DNA from: Flavobacteriia bacterium
Lineage (GTDB): Bacteria > Bacteroidota > Bacteroidia > Flavobacteriales > Flavobacteriaceae
Length of the DNA stretch: 14,177 nt
Reading direction: 5' to 3'
Assembly (NCBI GenBank): GCA_018500075.1
Contig: JAHBAN010000064.1
Span: forward strand, 1 to 14,177
The notes under the pieces are model-generated. The model did not search any database and had not been told where the DNA came from. It saw only the letters and a list, made by a program, of their open reading frames with translations. The position numbers and the translations under genes are program-made. The first letter of the stretch is position 1; every line of letters starts with the position of its first letter. Below are positions 14,162 to 14,177 of this stretch, piece by piece.

Positions 14162-14177
14162 ATGAAGCGCACCTACC
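14162..14177 (+). CDS. rpmH: 50S ribosomal protein L34 (first five codons only)
   Basis: ATG at 14162 opens with M-K-R-T-Y and then a C, exactly the conserved beginning of bacterial L34 (MKRTYQPS...). The rest lies beyond the window. GGAGA at 14150-14154 gives a ribosome site seven bases from the ATG, and a near-consensus promoter lies about 70 bases upstream. L34 is a small basic protein of the large ribosomal subunit, usually followed by rnpA. Only 16 bases are seen, but the combination of start, ribosome site and strong promoter makes the call fairly safe. Confidence 0.8.

Noticed and set aside
1..14177. CRISPR array, insertion sequence or prophage genes
   Set aside because: No regularly spaced repeats, no transposase, integrase or phage proteins, and no terminal inverted repeats were seen on either strand.

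Overview
The window looks like the right-hand end of an ABC-transporter-dependent (group 2/KpsMTE-type) capsule or surface polysaccharide locus, joined to ordinary chromosomal genes. The organism is probably an alphaproteobacterium, most likely Rhodobacterales. This rests on codon choice, a GC content in the mid-to-high 50s over most of the window, the TVP38 / flavin disulfide reductase / histidine kinase gene row, and the start of rpmH (MKRTY...) at the right edge. The order-level assignment is inference from general resemblance, not from a search.

Layout: (1) 1-1789, plus strand: the 3' part of a rhamnan-synthesis-F-like glycosyltransferase gene, AT-rich in its second half, overlapping a PAPS-type sulfotransferase gene. 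(2) 1821-6416, minus strand: reading along transcription, kpsE (inner-membrane co-polymerase), kpsT (ATPase), kpsM (permease), then, after two hairpins, a 605-residue two-part glycosyltransferase-like protein. The sulfotransferase and this gene converge with only about 30 bases between their stops. (3) 6417-6935: a divergent, AT-rich, gene-free regulatory region with several inverted and direct repeats and a near-match to a CtrA box close to kpsE. (4) 6936-9961, plus strand: a tight three-gene operon made of a DRE-TIM (HMG-CoA-lyase/4-hydroxy-2-oxovalerate-aldolase-like) enzyme fused to a second domain, a KdsB-family CMP-sugar synthetase, and a HAD phosphatase. (5) 10078-10154, minus strand: tRNA-Arg(ACG) with encoded CCA and a plausible promoter. 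(6) 10257-13817, minus strand: a TVP38/TMEM64 membrane protein, a class I flavin disulfide reductase with Tyr replacing the usual catalytic His, and an orphan sensor histidine kinase. (7) A consensus-like sigma-70 promoter (14064-14092) driving rpmH, of which only 16 bases are present.

How it fits together: the glycosyltransferases and sulfotransferase would build and decorate a polysaccharide, and KpsMTE would export it. The three-gene operon has the shape of a pathway to a CMP-activated 2-keto-3-deoxy sugar acid: C-C bond formation, dephosphorylation and CMP transfer. It parallels KdsA/KdsC/KdsB, but a metal-dependent pyruvate-type aldolase scaffold stands where KdsA would be. This is the most interesting hypothesis in the window and is flagged as inference. 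Genes to the right of the tRNA look like conserved chromosomal background.
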